From Sorghum bicolor (lineage: Eukaryota; Streptophyta; Magnoliopsida; Poales; Poaceae), in the NCBI RefSeq assembly GCF_000003195.3, contig NC_012873.2, forward strand, positions 64,737,615 to 64,801,614: 64,000 bases of DNA, given 5' to 3'. The notes below the pieces were generated by a model. It was given only the letters and a program-made list of their open reading frames with translations. It was not told the origin of the DNA and made no database searches. The position numbers and the translations under genes were made by a program. Numbering within the stretch: the first letter of the stretch is position 1; each line of letters begins with the position of its first letter. Positions 23,114-35,145 of the stretch are shown in pieces.

Positions 23114-23128
23114 TGTGTTTTTAAACAG
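23114..23128 (+). promoter_or_regulatory. candidate splice acceptor directly before gag
   Basis: TGTGTTTTTAAACAG ends exactly at the Gag-Pol ATG (23129). Together with the acceptor before the accessory ORF it suggests alternative 3' splice sites choosing the first ORF. The accessory ORF contains a strong GTGAGT donor at 22880 and a weaker GT right after its stop codon at 22906. Confidence 0.4.
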
Positions 23129-26100
23129 ATGTCTGCTAACAACCATGGAGCTAGTTCGTCCCAGGGTGGGGATGATTTTCCTAATGCACCACCAGTTCCA
23201 CCCTCTTTGGCTGATGCAATTGCAGCATTGGTCAATGCAACAACTCTGTTAGCACAAAATCAGAATGCTGGTCAGCGTGGCCGTGGTCGCCATAACAGAG
23301 AAGAAACCACATATGTTGACTTCACAGATACTCGTCCCCCAGTTTTCACAAAAGCTGATGAACCTCTTGAAGCTGAGGATTGGCTTCGCACTATGGAGCA
23401 AAAGTTCAGTCTCATCAACTGTACTGAAACCCAGAAGCCAGTTTTCGCCGCTCAGCAGCTGAGAGGAGCAGCAGGGGTTTGGTGGGAAAACTTACTGGCT
23501 GTTCAACCAGCCCGTCACCGAATCACTTGGGGAGAATTCAAGGAAGCCTTCAGGGCTCATTACATTCCCAAGGGAGTTATGAAAATGAAGCTCGAAGAGT
23601 TCTTAGCTCTCCGTCAGGGGGATGACTCAGTCATACAGTATATTGGAAAGTTTAATCATCTGTCCCAATATGCAATTGAGCAAGTCAACACTGATGAAAA
23701 GAAGAAGGATTGTTTCATGAGAGGCTTGAATACAAAGCTTCAGCTGATGATGGCATCGTGTGGCAACATATCTTATCATGAGGCAGTAAACATCGCCATC
23801 TCCAGTGAAGAAAAGAATCGCAAACATAAGGAGGCTAAGAAGAAGAAGGGGTTTGTCTCAGGGTCTGGATCATCTGGCGGCAACAAGAAGCGTCAGAGGC
23901 TTGTATATCATCCAGCTCAGCAGTTCCGCCCAGCTTATCGTCCTTCTTATCAGCCGCCTCAGCAGCAGAATATGCAGAGGAGTTTTGCAAGGCCGACAAT
24001 GCCGTTCAATGTTCAACGTCAGCCAAATGTTCCTGCCATTCGACCGCCAGTGCCACAAGCTGCAAACAACCCTTGTTACAATTGTGGGAAGAGTGGACAT
24101 TTTTCTCGTGAATGTCCATATCCAAGGCAAAATGTTCCAAATGTCAATGCACCAAGGCCAGTTGGAAATCAGCAAGCAAATCAGAACAAAGGTCAGGCCC
24201 AGAATCAACAGAAGGGTAAGGGTACTCCGAAAACAGGAAGGGTTTTCCACACTCAAGTTGAAGCTATACCTGAGGGAGAGCCAGTGATGCTTGGTATGTT
24301 CCCTGTTGCCCAACACCCAGCACTTACACTTTTTGATTCTGGAGCATCACATACTTTCATGAATAGAGCATTTGCGGAAAAGTATAATATACCTATTGGT
24401 GCAACCAAAGATGAGTTCTTTATACAGTCACCTGGGGGTCGACTATGCACTAAAGAAATGGTACATCAGGTGCCAATAGACTTGGGTGGATATATATTTC
24501 CAACATCCATGATAGTGTTAAAAGATCCAAGTGTAGATGTGATTTTGGGTATGAACTGGATGAGCCAGAGAGGTGCAGTTATAGACACCTTAAATAGAAC
24601 TATCAGGGTCAACTTACCTAATAGCAAGTCTCAACTTCTTATCCATCTTCCTACCCTTAAGAGAGCAGTTGAGCAAGTGTGTGCTATCTCTGTCAAGGAA
24701 ATCAAGGATATTCCAGTGGTCTGTGAGTTTCCTGATGTGTTTCCAGAAGATTTACCGGGTCTGCCACCTGATCGTGATGTGGAGTTTGAGATAGAACTCA
24801 AACCAGGGACAGCACCAATATCTAGAAGAGCTTATAGAATGCCACCAAAAGAATTAGCAGAATTGAAAACTCAGTTGCAAGAATTGATGGATAAAGGTTT
24901 CATTCGACCTAGTTCATCACCATGGGGTTGTCCGGCAATCTTTGTGAAGAAAAAGGACAATACCTTGAGGTTATGTGTGGACTATCGTCCTTTGAATGAG
25001 GTAACAATCAAGAATAAGTATCCTTTGCCCCGTATTGATCTTCTCTTTGATCAACTAACTGGTGCTAAGGTATTTTCAAAGATAGACTTGAGATCGGGGT
25101 ACCATCAAATTAAGATTAAACCAAAAGATGTTCCAAAAACGGCATTCACTACCAGATATGGCTTGTATGAATATCTGGTCATGTCTTTTGGTCTGACAAA
25201 TGCCCCAGCACATTTTATGTATCTGATGAATTCAGTGTTCATGCCAGAGTTAGATAAGTTCGTGGTGGTATTCATTGATGACATTCTCATCTATTCCAAA
25301 ACTAAAGAAGAGCATGAAGAGCATCTCAGGATAGTGTTGGCTCGCCTGAGAGAACATCAGTTATATGCTAAGTTTAGCAAATGTGAATTTTGGATAGATG
25401 AAGTTCAATTTTTGGGTCATGTCCTGTCAGCTGAAGGTGTTGCAGTAGATCCAAGCAAAGTTCAAGAAGTTCTTGACTGGAAGTCACCAACTTCAGTACA
25501 TCAAGTTCGGAGTTTCTTAGGATTAGCGGGGTATTATCGCAGGTTTATCCCTGACTTCTCCAAGATCTCTAAACCAATGACAACACTGCTGAAGAATGAT
25601 ACCAAGTTTGTGTGGTCATCCGAGTGTGAAGAAGCTTTTCGGACTTTGAAAAAGTTGTTGACCACTGCACCAGTGCTAGCTCAACCTGATATTGAAAAAT
25701 CTTTTGATGTGTATTGTGATGCTTCAGGCAAAGGCATTGGGTGTGTACTAATGCAAGAAGGCAGAGTCATTGCATATGCTTCACGACAACTTAAGCGTCA
25801 TGAAGAGCATTATCCAACACATGATCTAGAGTTGGCAGCTGTAGTCCATGCTCTGAAGATTTGGCGACACTATCTGTTGGGTAATACTTGTCACATATAC
25901 ACTGATCATAAGAGTTTGAAATATATCTTTACTCAATCAGAGTTGAATATGCGTCAGAGAAGATGGTTAGAACTGATAAAAGATTATGATATTGAAGTAC
26001 ACTATCACCCAGGTAAAGCCAATGTAGTGGCAGATGCACTCAGTCGAAAGACTCATTGCAATTGTCTGGAAGTTAAGCCGATAAACCTTACCTTGTGTTA

Positions 26101-27613
26101 TGAATTTGAGAAGTTAAGTCTTGAAATAATTCCACAAGGAAGTCTTGCAAATATGACAGTTCAGTCATCTATCAAAGATCAGATTATTACAGCTCAGAAA
26201 GAAAATAAGGGTATGAGCTTTTTGAAAGAAAAGATTCAGTCTGAGCAGAATTCCAAGTTCAGAATAGATGAAGCTGGAGTGATTTGGTTCAAGGATCGTT
26301 TAGTAGTTCCAAAAGTTCCTGAGCTTAGAAAACGAATTCTTGATGAAGCTCATGCAACAAGACTTTCAATCCATCCAGGCAGTAACAAGATGTATCATGA
26401 TTTGAAACAAAGATTCTGGTGGACTAAGATGAAGCTTGAAATTGCTAGTTATGTGGCTAGATGCGATACTTGTCAAAAAGTGAAAGCAGTTCATCTTAGG
26501 TCTGCTGGAGAATTGCAACCATTGCCAATTCCATCTTGGAAGTGGGATGACATCAGTATGGACTTCATAGTGGGTTTACCTAGAACATTGAAAGGGTTTG
26601 ATTCCATATGGGTCATTGTTGATCGTCTGACCAAATCAGCTCATTTCATTCCCGTAAGAAAGAAGTATCGAGCCTCCATCTATGCTAAGATATACTTTAA
26701 CAGAATTGTAAGTTTACATGGTATTCCAAAGACTATCGTATCTGATAGAGGGACACAGTTTGTAAATGCTTTCTGGAAGCATCTGCATAAGTCTTTGGGT
26801 ACTAAACTTTTGCATAGTACAGCTTATCATCCACAGACTGGAGGACAGACTGAAAGAGTCAATCAGATCTTAGAAGATATGCTAAGATCTTGTGTGCTCA
26901 GTTATTCAGAGAAATGGGATGAATGTTTGCCATTAGCAGAATTCTCTTACAATAATAGTTATCAAGAAAGCATTAAGATGGCACCATTCGAAGCTCTATA
27001 TGGCAGAAGGTGCAGGACACCTTTGAATTGGTCAGAACCTGGAGAACATAGTCTCTTCGGGGTTGACTTAGTCAAAGAAACCGAAGAGAAGGTCAAGATC
27101 ATTCGAGATAACATGAAGATAGCGCAGTCCAGGCAAAAGAGTTATGCTGATAAGAGACGTCGATCTCTTAGCTTTGAGGTTGGTGATTATGTATACCTCA
27201 AAGTGTCACCTATGAAAGGAGTCACTCGTTTTGGAGTAAAAGGAAAATTGGCACCTCGATATATAGGTCCATATCAAATCCTTGAAAGATGTGGAAAGGT
27301 GGCATATCGTCTAGATTTACCACCACAGTTGTTATCAGTACACAATGTGTTCCATGTCTCTCAGTTGAAGAAATGTCTTCAAGTGCCTGATCATATCATT
27401 CATGTTGAAGAAATTGAGTTAAAGCCTGATCTGACATATTCAGAGTATCCTATCAAGATTCTAGATCAAAAAGATCGAGTCACTCGTAGAAGAACTATCA
27501 AATATTACAAGGTGCAATGGAATCAACATACCGAAGATGAAGCCACGTGGGAATCCGAAGAGTTTCTCTTAGAACGTTTTCCTGAGTTTCTTTCTTCTGT
27601 CTTATCCTTGTAA
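23129..27613 (+). CDS. intact Gag-Pol polyprotein with C-terminal chromodomain
   Basis: The single ORF is 1494 aa. Gag comes first ([12 protein letters not shown] ... [10 protein letters not shown]). The zinc knuckle is C316-x2-C319-x4-H324-x4-C329, and the protease has DSGAS at 403-407. RT has LCVDYRPLN from 615 and FIDD at 715-718. RNase H has D864 and D926 and ends near DALSRK. Integrase has H1075-x6-H1082-x29-C1112-x2-C1115 and the catalytic triad D1145, D1206, E1242 (35-residue D-E spacing). GPY/F lies near 1380 and a chromodomain at about 1436-1487. In the chromodomain two aromatic-cage positions are kept (Y1440, W1464) and the third is H1467. No stop or frameshift is seen, so the enzyme set looks functional. 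Confidence 0.97.
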   Translation: MSANNHGASSSQGGDDFPNAPPVPPSLADAIAALVNATTLLAQNQNAGQRGRGRHNREETTYVDFTDTRPPVFTKADEPLEAEDWLRTMEQKFSLINCTETQKPVFAAQQLRGAAGVWWENLLAVQPARHRITWGEFKEAFRAHYIPKGVMKMKLEEFLALRQGDDSVIQYIGKFNHLSQYAIEQVNTDEKKKDCFMRGLNTKLQLMMASCGNISYHEAVNIAISSEEKNRKHKEAKKKKGFVSGSGSSGGNKKRQRLVYHPAQQFRPAYRPSYQPPQQQNMQRSFARPTMPFNVQRQPNVPAIRPPVPQAANNPCYNCGKSGHFSRECPYPRQNVPNVNAPRPVGNQQANQNKGQAQNQQKGKGTPKTGRVFHTQVEAIPEGEPVMLGMFPVAQHPALTLFDSGASHTFMNRAFAEKYNIPIGATKDEFFIQSPGGRLCTKEMVHQVPIDLGGYIFPTSMIVLKDPSVDVILGMNWMSQRGAVIDTLNRTIRVNLPNSKSQLLIHLPTLKRAVEQVCAISVKEIKDIPVVCEFPDVFPEDLPGLPPDRDVEFEIELKPGTAPISRRAYRMPPKELAELKTQLQELMDKGFIRPSSSPWGCPAIFVKKKDNTLRLCVDYRPLNEVTIKNKYPLPRIDLLFDQLTGAKVFSKIDLRSGYHQIKIKPKDVPKTAFTTRYGLYEYLVMSFGLTNAPAHFMYLMNSVFMPELDKFVVVFIDDILIYSKTKEEHEEHLRIVLARLREHQLYAKFSKCEFWIDEVQFLGHVLSAEGVAVDPSKVQEVLDWKSPTSVHQVRSFLGLAGYYRRFIPDFSKISKPMTTLLKNDTKFVWSSECEEAFRTLKKLLTTAPVLAQPDIEKSFDVYCDASGKGIGCVLMQEGRVIAYASRQLKRHEEHYPTHDLELAAVVHALKIWRHYLLGNTCHIYTDHKSLKYIFTQSELNMRQRRWLELIKDYDIEVHYHPGKANVVADALSRKTHCNCLEVKPINLTLCYEFEKLSLEIIPQGSLANMTVQSSIKDQIITAQKENKGMSFLKEKIQSEQNSKFRIDEAGVIWFKDRLVVPKVPELRKRILDEAHATRLSIHPGSNKMYHDLKQRFWWTKMKLEIASYVARCDTCQKVKAVHLRSAGELQPLPIPSWKWDDISMDFIVGLPRTLKGFDSIWVIVDRLTKSAHFIPVRKKYRASIYAKIYFNRIVSLHGIPKTIVSDRGTQFVNAFWKHLHKSLGTKLLHSTAYHPQTGGQTERVNQILEDMLRSCVLSYSEKWDECLPLAEFSYNNSYQESIKMAPFEALYGRRCRTPLNWSEPGEHSLFGVDLVKETEEKVKIIRDNMKIAQSRQKSYADKRRRSLSFEVGDYVYLKVSPMKGVTRFGVKGKLAPRYIGPYQILERCGKVAYRLDLPPQLLSVHNVFHVSQLKKCLQVPDHIIHVEEIELKPDLTYSEYPIKILDQKDRVTRRRTIKYYKVQWNQHTEDEATWESEEFLLERFPEFLSSVLSL

Positions 27614-27727
27614 TCTATAGTGTTATAATCTACCCCTGTTTTTGTAGAGGTTGGTTTTGGAAATGCTTGACAAATTTCCTTTTCCATTAGTTAGACTTTA
27701 AGGTAAATCTCGGGACGAGATTTCTTT

Positions 27728-27740
27728 AAGGGGGAAAGAG
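27728..27740 (+). other. polypurine tract
   Basis: AAGGGGGAAAGAG lies one base before the 3' LTR, the expected site for plus-strand DNA priming. Confidence 0.85.
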
Positions 27741-27741
27741 C

Positions 27742-30700
27742 TGTAACACTCTCGTGTTAAGCGAACTAAAACATGACATGTCATCATGAGCATTTCATAG
27801 TCTATTGTTAAGTAAACCCTGATGCATTAACCTAAAATAAGTTTATTTTGGATGAATGTGTTTAGGGATTTAAAGTGTGTTTAATTTATGTATGGATGCT
27901 TGTTTTGGAGTTTAAAAACCTTGGGTGAAAGTTTTCCGAGAAGCTTAAGGGGGGGAAAACCCTAATTTCAAAACCCTAGATTTACCCCCTTTTGTGCAAT
28001 TCAAAAACCAAGAAAAATTTGAAGTTGAGTTCAAAAGCAAAGTTGTAGATCTTGTCAAGATGTACAACTTTGGTGTTTTGAGTTTTTGAAGATTCAGTAC
28101 AAAATTCAAAGTAATTTTGAAAATACAGATTTCCGGAAAGTGTCCCCTTTTCTAATTTAAATCTCCAATTCAAAATCTGTTTGGAATTTTGAAAATTGGT
28201 CAACATGAAAGTTGTAGAGCTTGAATAGTTGAACAACTTTCATGTTGGAAGTTTTTCAAGTTGTTGTGTAAAATCAAAAGTAATTTCTGAAATTCTGTTT
28301 TGCCCCAATTCAAAAATTTGGACTTAAGCTTGAATTTCAAACTGTTTGGCTCAAATTCATCCCTTTCCATTTCAAATCTGTCTTTGGTCATTAAAGATGT
28401 TTTGTAGCTCACAAAATTTTGTACAACTTTTATTTTGATGAAATTTTGACTTCTATTCAAAGTTTGGTTGCATTCCACAAAAAGACAGAAAGGGTATTTT
28501 GGGGAAGAGGGGGATAAGCTCGGTCCCTGTTCATGGCGGTGGACCGCCGAGCTGGGATCGGCGTTGCCAGCGCGTGAGCCGCCGTTTCACCCCATCCTAG
28601 CGCGTGTTCACGTCCGTGACGATGTGGAGCAGCTGCTGGCAACCAGAGGCGCGACGTGCCCTTCTCTTCTGCGAGCACCGACTGCTTTTCCGCCACCGGA
28701 GCACCAAGGAGCAGTACCCCGTCCTCATCCAAATTGGCCGTGCTCAATCCTCCTCGCATCAAATTGAGCCGTCCACGATGTTCGCTATCTCCTTGCGCAT
28801 CTCCAGAACCCACCTTTCTGCTCCCTTTCGCACCTGAGCGTCGGAATTCATCGTTTTCCTCCTCGCCGGAGTAAATCGCCGCCGAGCTCGAGTCTTCCGT
28901 GGTCAGCCCATCCGGGCAACTTTCTGCTCTCTCTTTCTCTCGTCTTTGTTTCGTCATGACCTTGTGATGCTCATCGGCTCGCTCTTTTCTTCTTTGCTTC
29001 ACAGCTGTCGCCGGGACATCGTCTCCTTCGTCGGAGCTCGCCGCCGGAGTCACTGGTCGCGTGGACGAGCAAACCCCGACTGTTCTCCGCTCCTTCTCTC
29101 TGCGTCATCACACCCAGGGTGAGACGCCAATGCTTCCTGACCTCTCCATTCTTTCTCTACTAGCCTAGAGCCACCGGCGTAAGCACCACCGCGGCCATGT
29201 CCGCCGCCGCTCGTGGCCAGACCTCGCTAGAGCGATAGAGTGCGGGTGTTCTAGCTCGTTTGGTTGCGGGTTGCTTGCTGGTACTCGTGCTCGTCTCATT
29301 CTGGCTCGGGGTGACCGGAGTTGGCCGGCGTAACCCACGCCACCGCGCTCTGCCGCGCTCTGGACGGCCGGAGTGTCGAGGACCTCGTGTTTGTAAAGAT
29401 AAGAAAGGGGAGGGGTTTGATTGCAAAGCCGTAGACTCATGTGAATAGTAGCCTGGTCTGCGGGTTGGTTGCTAAGAAAGCCGAGGGCTTTTCTGCAAAA
29501 CTGCCAGCGCGCGCGGGGGAAGGCCGGCTGGGCCAAGTTTCACGCGAGCTGGGCCGAGCTTCTGGGCCGCAGTGGCACAGTAGCGTTTTCTTTTTCTTTT
29601 TCTGCAGTTTTTGAGTTATGTTTGATTTTGTATAATAAATCTTTTGCTGGTCCAAAAATTTGAAAAATTTTTGTATAGCTTACATAAAATGGATAGAGTC
29701 TAAGAAAAATGTTAGGTTTGATTTTCTGATAATTTTCATGTATACATAAATTGCCTTTGTTTATTAATGAATAAACCTTCCATGATTTTTAGTAAATTAT
29801 GGGTATATCCAAAAATCATGAAATTTAATATGTGATCTTGTGTTAATATTATTTAGCTTCATGATTAATTTCAGCTCTGTTTGATAAAGTATGCTCTGTC
29901 TCTTAATAAAGCTATTTAAAAATAATTATAAAACAAATAGAAATAATTAATCCCTTTAGGATTTGGGTGATATTTTGGATTGTTTGACAACCATGGTTAC
30001 TTAGCATGATATGCTCCCTGGTTATGGTTTATTTCATGTAAATAATCCTTGTGATACGTTGAGTCCATAACCTTGTTTAATAAAAATAATAAAATTGATT
30101 TAGCAATAACCCATGCTTTGATAGCTAGATTAATTTGTTTCTTTACCATGAAGGTAAATTGTACTCGAGATAGTCATGTTTATTGTTGTCATCCAAGAAC
30201 ATGTAACCTGTCTTTATCATGCCATGAGTATATCATAATCATGCATATGCACTTTTACGTATAGAATACGCTCCGGAAGAGTCTGATTCCCAGTGGGTTT
30301 CTTCCGAGTTTGTGGATCCTTCGAGTGTTGTTGAGTTGCCGAACGTCCCTTCCGGTCAAGGCAAGCCCCGGACATTAAACCCTATCCTTGTATTTTCATA
30401 AAGTTATTTATATCACTTGAGTTAATATGATGCATTAGGTGAATAGGAGTTGAGTGGATCCTATTTGCTGCATTATCTACCTTGATGATTTCCATATTAA
30501 CCTTGATACCTGCTTTATGAAAATGCTTAGTATGCTTAGCCATGCTTATTAGATAGGTTTTCAAATGAGAAAGTTTGAAGGGTTGCTGTGGAATACTTTT
30601 ATGGTTAATGATGTTTAACTTGAGACCGGTCGGTGGACTTGCTTTAAGAATGGAGTCTTAAAGTAGTGTCTCCAACTGTGTCGATTAAGGACCGTACCGT

Positions 30701-31770
30701 TGTTGGCCTGTTGTGATTGAGACCTTTGAGTACAGCCCACATGCGGCGGTAAGCCTTACCTATAGCTATTCCGATACTTGAGAACGGCTAACCGCGTACT
30801 GGGAGTGGAGAGATGGCGAGAGTAGCGTGTACCCACCTTACGGATCTGAGATGACCGGGAAACGTCTAGATTGGCTGTAGGATGGTGGTGTACTGTACTC
30901 TCGGGTGACGCTGGACCCGTTCTTGTATGGGAGGATCTATAGAAAAGGTTGACATATGCAAGATTAAGTTCTACATATGTCGTGTGGTACTGAATCCCCA
31001 GCTGGGTTTAATCGATTCGAATCGCCGTGTTTCCTCGGATATGGAGCCTCAATCCTCACCCCATCATCGTAGTAATCAGTGAAATTTTTGGTATAAGAAA
31101 GAGGTGATTTGCTTATGAAAGTTGGATAATGATCTTGGTTAGTTATAAATGATAATCTTGAGTAAAATTTGAAAGTAGGCTTTACTCTTAGTAAGCTTTT
31201 GTGCAAAAGAAATACTTGATCTTGATTAAGTCTTACCTTGAATCCCTATAGCCTGCATACCTGAGTCTCCACCTCTTTTATAGTCGGTTAAGTCTTGTTG
31301 AGTACTTTTGTACTCAGGGTTTTATTAACCCATGTTGCAGGTGAATATCTTGATTATCCTTTTGATGGTCATGGTTATTTTACTCTTGTGGAGGAGAGTG
31401 ATGATGATGAACCTGATGTGTGACCTTGGGCAAGTAAAAACTTGTTGTGTGATCTATGGTTTATGTAATATAAAGTTCCGAAGCTTTTATGTATCAAATA
31501 CTTATGGTTTTGTAAGCTATGAACGTAAATTTCCAATCTATGTTATGTAACCTTTCCGCTTTTACTCTGATTTCTCTTATCTATGAAATGTTGTAATACT
31601 GTGATGCTTGATGAGGGAATTCCTGAAAGGATTGTTACGTGGATGATTCGGGTTTCCCGAGGACACCCGACAGACTTCTTGAGTCATTTGGAACTCATGC
31701 ACGTCGATCAGAAGTCTTTGGGACAATGATGTGTGCATGTGGGCCATTTAATTCAAGAGGTTCTGCCACA
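27742..31770 (+). repeat. 3' LTR
   Basis: It is 4029 bp and near identical to the 5' LTR, with the four substitutions listed there. It ends TCTGCCACA directly before the CTCTG duplication. The putative spliced reading frame is repeated at 30267-31423. Confidence 0.95.
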
Positions 31771-31775
31771 CTCTG

Positions 31776-33096
31776 CACCTGAGTTGAACTCAGAAAAGTA
31801 CCTGCAAAATCATCACTAGGAGAAATCAGATACCAAGGTATATGTGCAGTAGGGGGGTAAAAATCCATGGATCGCAAATTCATATCCTTTGAGCTTCTAC
31901 TATAAGAGATACATCACATCATGTGTCATATAGACAAATTCATAGATAGCAACCTCACCAAGCACCATGAATAAAAGGAATTATAACGATTTTGCTACTG
32001 AACCCAGTCATGCTAAACCTACCTACCAAACAAAACATACAGTACATACCTTCAAAGTATAGAAAGTAATCAATCCTATGCTTAATTTGGTTAAAAAATC
32101 GAACATAAGAATCAATCAGTCAAAAAAACAACAACACTATTATTAGTTGTTCCAGATTAGAAATTACTGGCATGTTGCATTCGATCAAAAAAGAATTATG
32201 GCCTAGCATTTTTTAGATTGAATTTCGAGCAGATCTGCAAGAATTACTTGCCTGAACTCTCAGCAGCCACCGCGTGGCCTGAAATCTGCCTAGAGCAGCA
32301 ACAAGTTACAAATCCGACGGCAAAAAACACATTAACACAAAAATAATATTCACAACAGAGAAGTACACTAATTTGTTACTGTATTCGCTGAAATGGCCGT
32401 AACATACCGTCCAGAGAAATACATTAATGCTATAGTATATTTAGTATATTTAGTTTTGTTCTCCATGGTTAAGTAAATAAAGCTCCTAAGTAAATAAAGC
32501 TCCTAACTCGTTCTATAAACTGGTAAATACTCAGTTTAACCAAATACTACTCAATTTGTCTCTGGTCCCTTCTCCAACAAAATTTCCAAACTTTGAAACC
32601 CTAGACACGGTCAAATCTGTAACATCAGTCCTGGTATTTTCAAGATTTGACCGATTGGAGGGAGTTAAATTGAGAAACTAAAAACAGCACATGCATATGT
32701 ATGAAGCAGAGGCGACATACCAGCTGCCGTCCCTGTACGTGCTGCGCGTGCACAAGAACGCCACGGCGCGACCGGGCTCCGGCGAGCCGCCGGTCGGGGG
32801 CGGGACTGCAGGTGGAGGGTGAGCCGCCGGTCGGGGTGGGACTGCAGGTGGAGGGCGGGGCGGCCGGGATCTGGCGAGCCGCCGGTCGGGAGCAGGGCGG
32901 CCGGGATCTAGCGAGCCGCCTACCAGGGGCGGGGTGGCCGGGGGAGGGCGAGCCGCCGGCCTGGGCGGCGTTGCGGGCGAGCTCATGAGCCATGTGGCGT
33001 TGCGGCCGGACGGGGCGGCGCCGAGGATCTGCGCTGAAGGGACTGGCTCGATTGGTTCTGTTCGGGCGTGAGTGCGTGACCATATATATTTTTGCG
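31776..33096. other. right interior of the CACTA element, with GC-rich minisatellite
   Basis: 31776-32700 is AT-rich without a credible gene. Within 32775-32990 a GC-rich unit of roughly 40 bp (GAGCCGCCGGTCGGG plus GGGACTGCAGGTGGAGGG) repeats several times. The overlapping Pro/Arg-rich ORFs are by-products of this minisatellite. The block may derive from a captured gene exon. Confidence 0.5.
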
Positions 33097-34079
33097 ATGC
33101 TTTGCCGAGTGTCCTCGATCCGGCACTCGGTAAACTTTGATTTTTTTTATTTTTTTTAGTACCATATTTATTTTGAAATTTATAAAAATATTTTTTTAGC
33201 ACCATAATTATTCTTTGCCGAGTATTATACTGCCTGCACTCGGCAAAGGCCACCTGTTATTTTATATATTTATTTTTTTTATTCCTTTTCAAAACTATGT
33301 TTACTTAATTTTTTTTTATTAATGAACTTTTCAAATAACTTGTTAAATGCACTCTACAATGTACATTCGAAGCTTTTACGAATATTCGACTATTATTTTA
33401 TGGGATTATATATAGTTTTAATATTATTTATTAGAATTATAAAACTATATAATTATGATGAACAAAATAATTTTAGCAAATGGATCCAAAATAATACCAA
33501 ATTTTCACAAGACACAATCTTTGTCGTGTATTCACTATACAAAAAGTTCTAAAGTGAAACTTCAACTAGACAGTAAAGTTGACATCAGATCTTATCGGAT
33601 TCTTCTAAACTATATGCAACTTCTTCGGAGATGTTCCGATTTGTAAACATCGTACGTGACAATTTTTGTGAAATCTTCTCAAAATTTTATCACAGCCTCC
33701 ACATATGATATCATCACATTTTGAAAAATCTCATAATTTTTAAAATTTGTTTGGTTTTTATAGAATTTTTAAATTACTAGGCCACAACGTCGTGCTCATG
33801 CTTCATGAGCAACATGTTTGAAATTTGATGTAACTTCTTATATTTAAACTTTATTTGATTTAAATAACATGAATACCATTTTTCCATTTATTTTTTCAAT
33901 TATTTGAACCACCTACAGTTAAAATTTGAGTTATCCTCGAAAATTCAATTAAATTAGGTAAATTAATTAAATATAGCAAATAGATTAGAAATGGTATGAG
34001 ACTTTTACATAGAGTTAAGGTTACATAATGAAGTTAGCAGAAAAAGTTTGGAGGCTAGAAATTAAAAAAAAATAAAAAA
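33097..34079. other. CACTA right side: internal terminal-type repeats and AT-rich DNA
   Basis: TTTGCCGAGTGTCC/CACTCGGTAAA at 33100-33135 and a second pair near 33220-33247 copy the subterminal motif. 33250-34075 is AT-rich and shows no gene. Confidence 0.5.
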
Positions 34080-34481
34080 GTTTGCCGAGTGTCCATGCAA
34101 AACACTAGGCAAAATAGTAACTTTGCCTAGTACCAGCATAAAACACTAGGCAAACTATTAACTTTGCCTAGTGTCAGCGTCAGACACTAGGCAAAACAAA
34201 ACTTTGCCGAGTGTTTAACGAGACACTCGGCAAAGCCTAACGGTGGGTTGGATGGCATCTGGCGTCACGGAAACTTTATTGAGTGTCTTACTTTGCCTAG
34301 TGTCGGACACTAGGCAAAGAGCTAGTTTGCCGAGTGTTCGGGTTTGTCTAGTGTCTGACACTAGGCAAACCGTCGATTTGCCGTGTGCACCCCTTTACCG
34401 AGGGTGACACTCGGCAAACTACTCCTTTGCCGAGTGCCCGATATAAAACACTAGGCAAAGCGTTTGGCACTCGGGGTAGTG

Positions 34482-34890
34482 AGAGGTGAAGAGGACAACA
34501 AAACAACTTGTCAATGACTTAATTAGAGAATAGCTTTGATGAGTAGTCGATCTCACCAAGAGGAAATCGAAAGCAATCTATAACTATAATGCTCCATAGT
34601 TTAAACAACTTGAATCCATTATATAGGATGAGTGAACCATATATACACCATATCGGCACTTATGTTTTTGGCCTTCTTCATGTAAAAGGGTTAGCCCAGG
34701 GATTATGGTATGCTCATTGAGTATGTAATGGAGCTCACCAAGAGGGAACTGAAAGCTTCTAAAGTGCCCTAGAGTTTAAGAGGCTCATATCCACTCTACA
34801 TACTAAGTGAACCATACAGTGCACCAAACATTTATGCTTTTGTTCTCGTTTCACATAAAAGGGTTAATTTGAGAATTATGGTATGTATAG
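34482..34890 (+). repeat. two diverged direct units of about 182 bp next to the CACTA element
   Basis: CTCACCAAGAGG...GAAAGC recurs at 34552 and 34734. Each copy is followed by AGTTTAA, TATCCA/AATCCA, GTGAACCATA and an AAAAGGGTTA-ATTATGGTATG segment. A related piece lies left of the CACTA element (16457). The units look like one tandem array interrupted by the transposon. Confidence 0.65.
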
Positions 34891-35145
34891 TAGAAGTCTT
34901 ATATGTTGGTTTAAATCATCCTCAACAACTAAGGTAGAATTAAATCCCCACATTTCACATTAATATATAACATGGGACACCATGGCCAACTATCTTAACT
35001 TGGCCTCGGTAGGAACCGATGAAGCACATGATAGAGTGAAAGAAAAAAGGTAAAGGAGTGGGAGATGGCAATAGATTTTAAGGTAAGGAATTAGTCAACT
35101 ATAGCTATATAGACTTTGTGTGGATAGATGTAGTGGGGTGCATAA

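Larger units (their letters stand above)
17918..31770 (+). mobile_element. complete Ty3/gypsy chromovirus LTR retrotransposon (Tekay/Del-like)
   Basis: The 13,853-bp element is bounded by LTRs of 4029 bp starting TGTAACACTC and ending TCTGCCACA. A perfect 5-bp CTCTG duplication flanks it (17913-17917 and 31771-31775). A primer site for initiator tRNA-Met follows the 5' LTR and a purine tract precedes the 3' LTR. It encodes an accessory 155-aa histone-H3-tail-like ORF and an intact Gag-Pol with the order PR-RT-RH-INT-chromodomain. The long LTRs, primer type and chromodomain fit the Tekay/Del clade. The LTRs differ at only four positions I could find, so the insertion is recent. Confidence 0.95.
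16532..34481. mobile_element. CACTA (En/Spm-type) element, split by a gypsy retrotransposon
   Basis: The left end is CACTACTGGAATCACGCGC and the right end reads CACTACCCCGAGTGCCAAAC on the opposite strand. Both are followed by CGCTTTGCCTAGTGT. Many subterminal TTTGCCGAGTGTC/CACTAGGCAAA repeats lie at 16550-16935 and 34080-34475, with an extra pair at 33097-33247. Without the nested retroelement it is about 4.1 kb. No transposase was recognised, so it is probably non-autonomous. The 3-bp flanks are ATA and AGA, so a perfect target duplication is not seen. The GC-rich right part holds a minisatellite. Confidence 0.8.

Noticed and set aside
22880..23129. Fusion of the H3-like ORF to Gag by splicing at the GTGAGT donor
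   Set aside because: Joining 22879 to 23129 meets a stop within a few codons, so an in-frame fusion is not produced.
32640..33253. Pro/Arg-rich ORFs of 147-191 aa on the minus strand
   Set aside because: They are frames of a GC-rich minisatellite in the CACTA interior, without domain or codon signal.
16550..34475. Regularly repeated TTTGCCGAGTGTC motifs as a possible CRISPR-like array
   Set aside because: They occur in both orientations at the ends of a CACTA element, where they are transposase-binding subterminal repeats.
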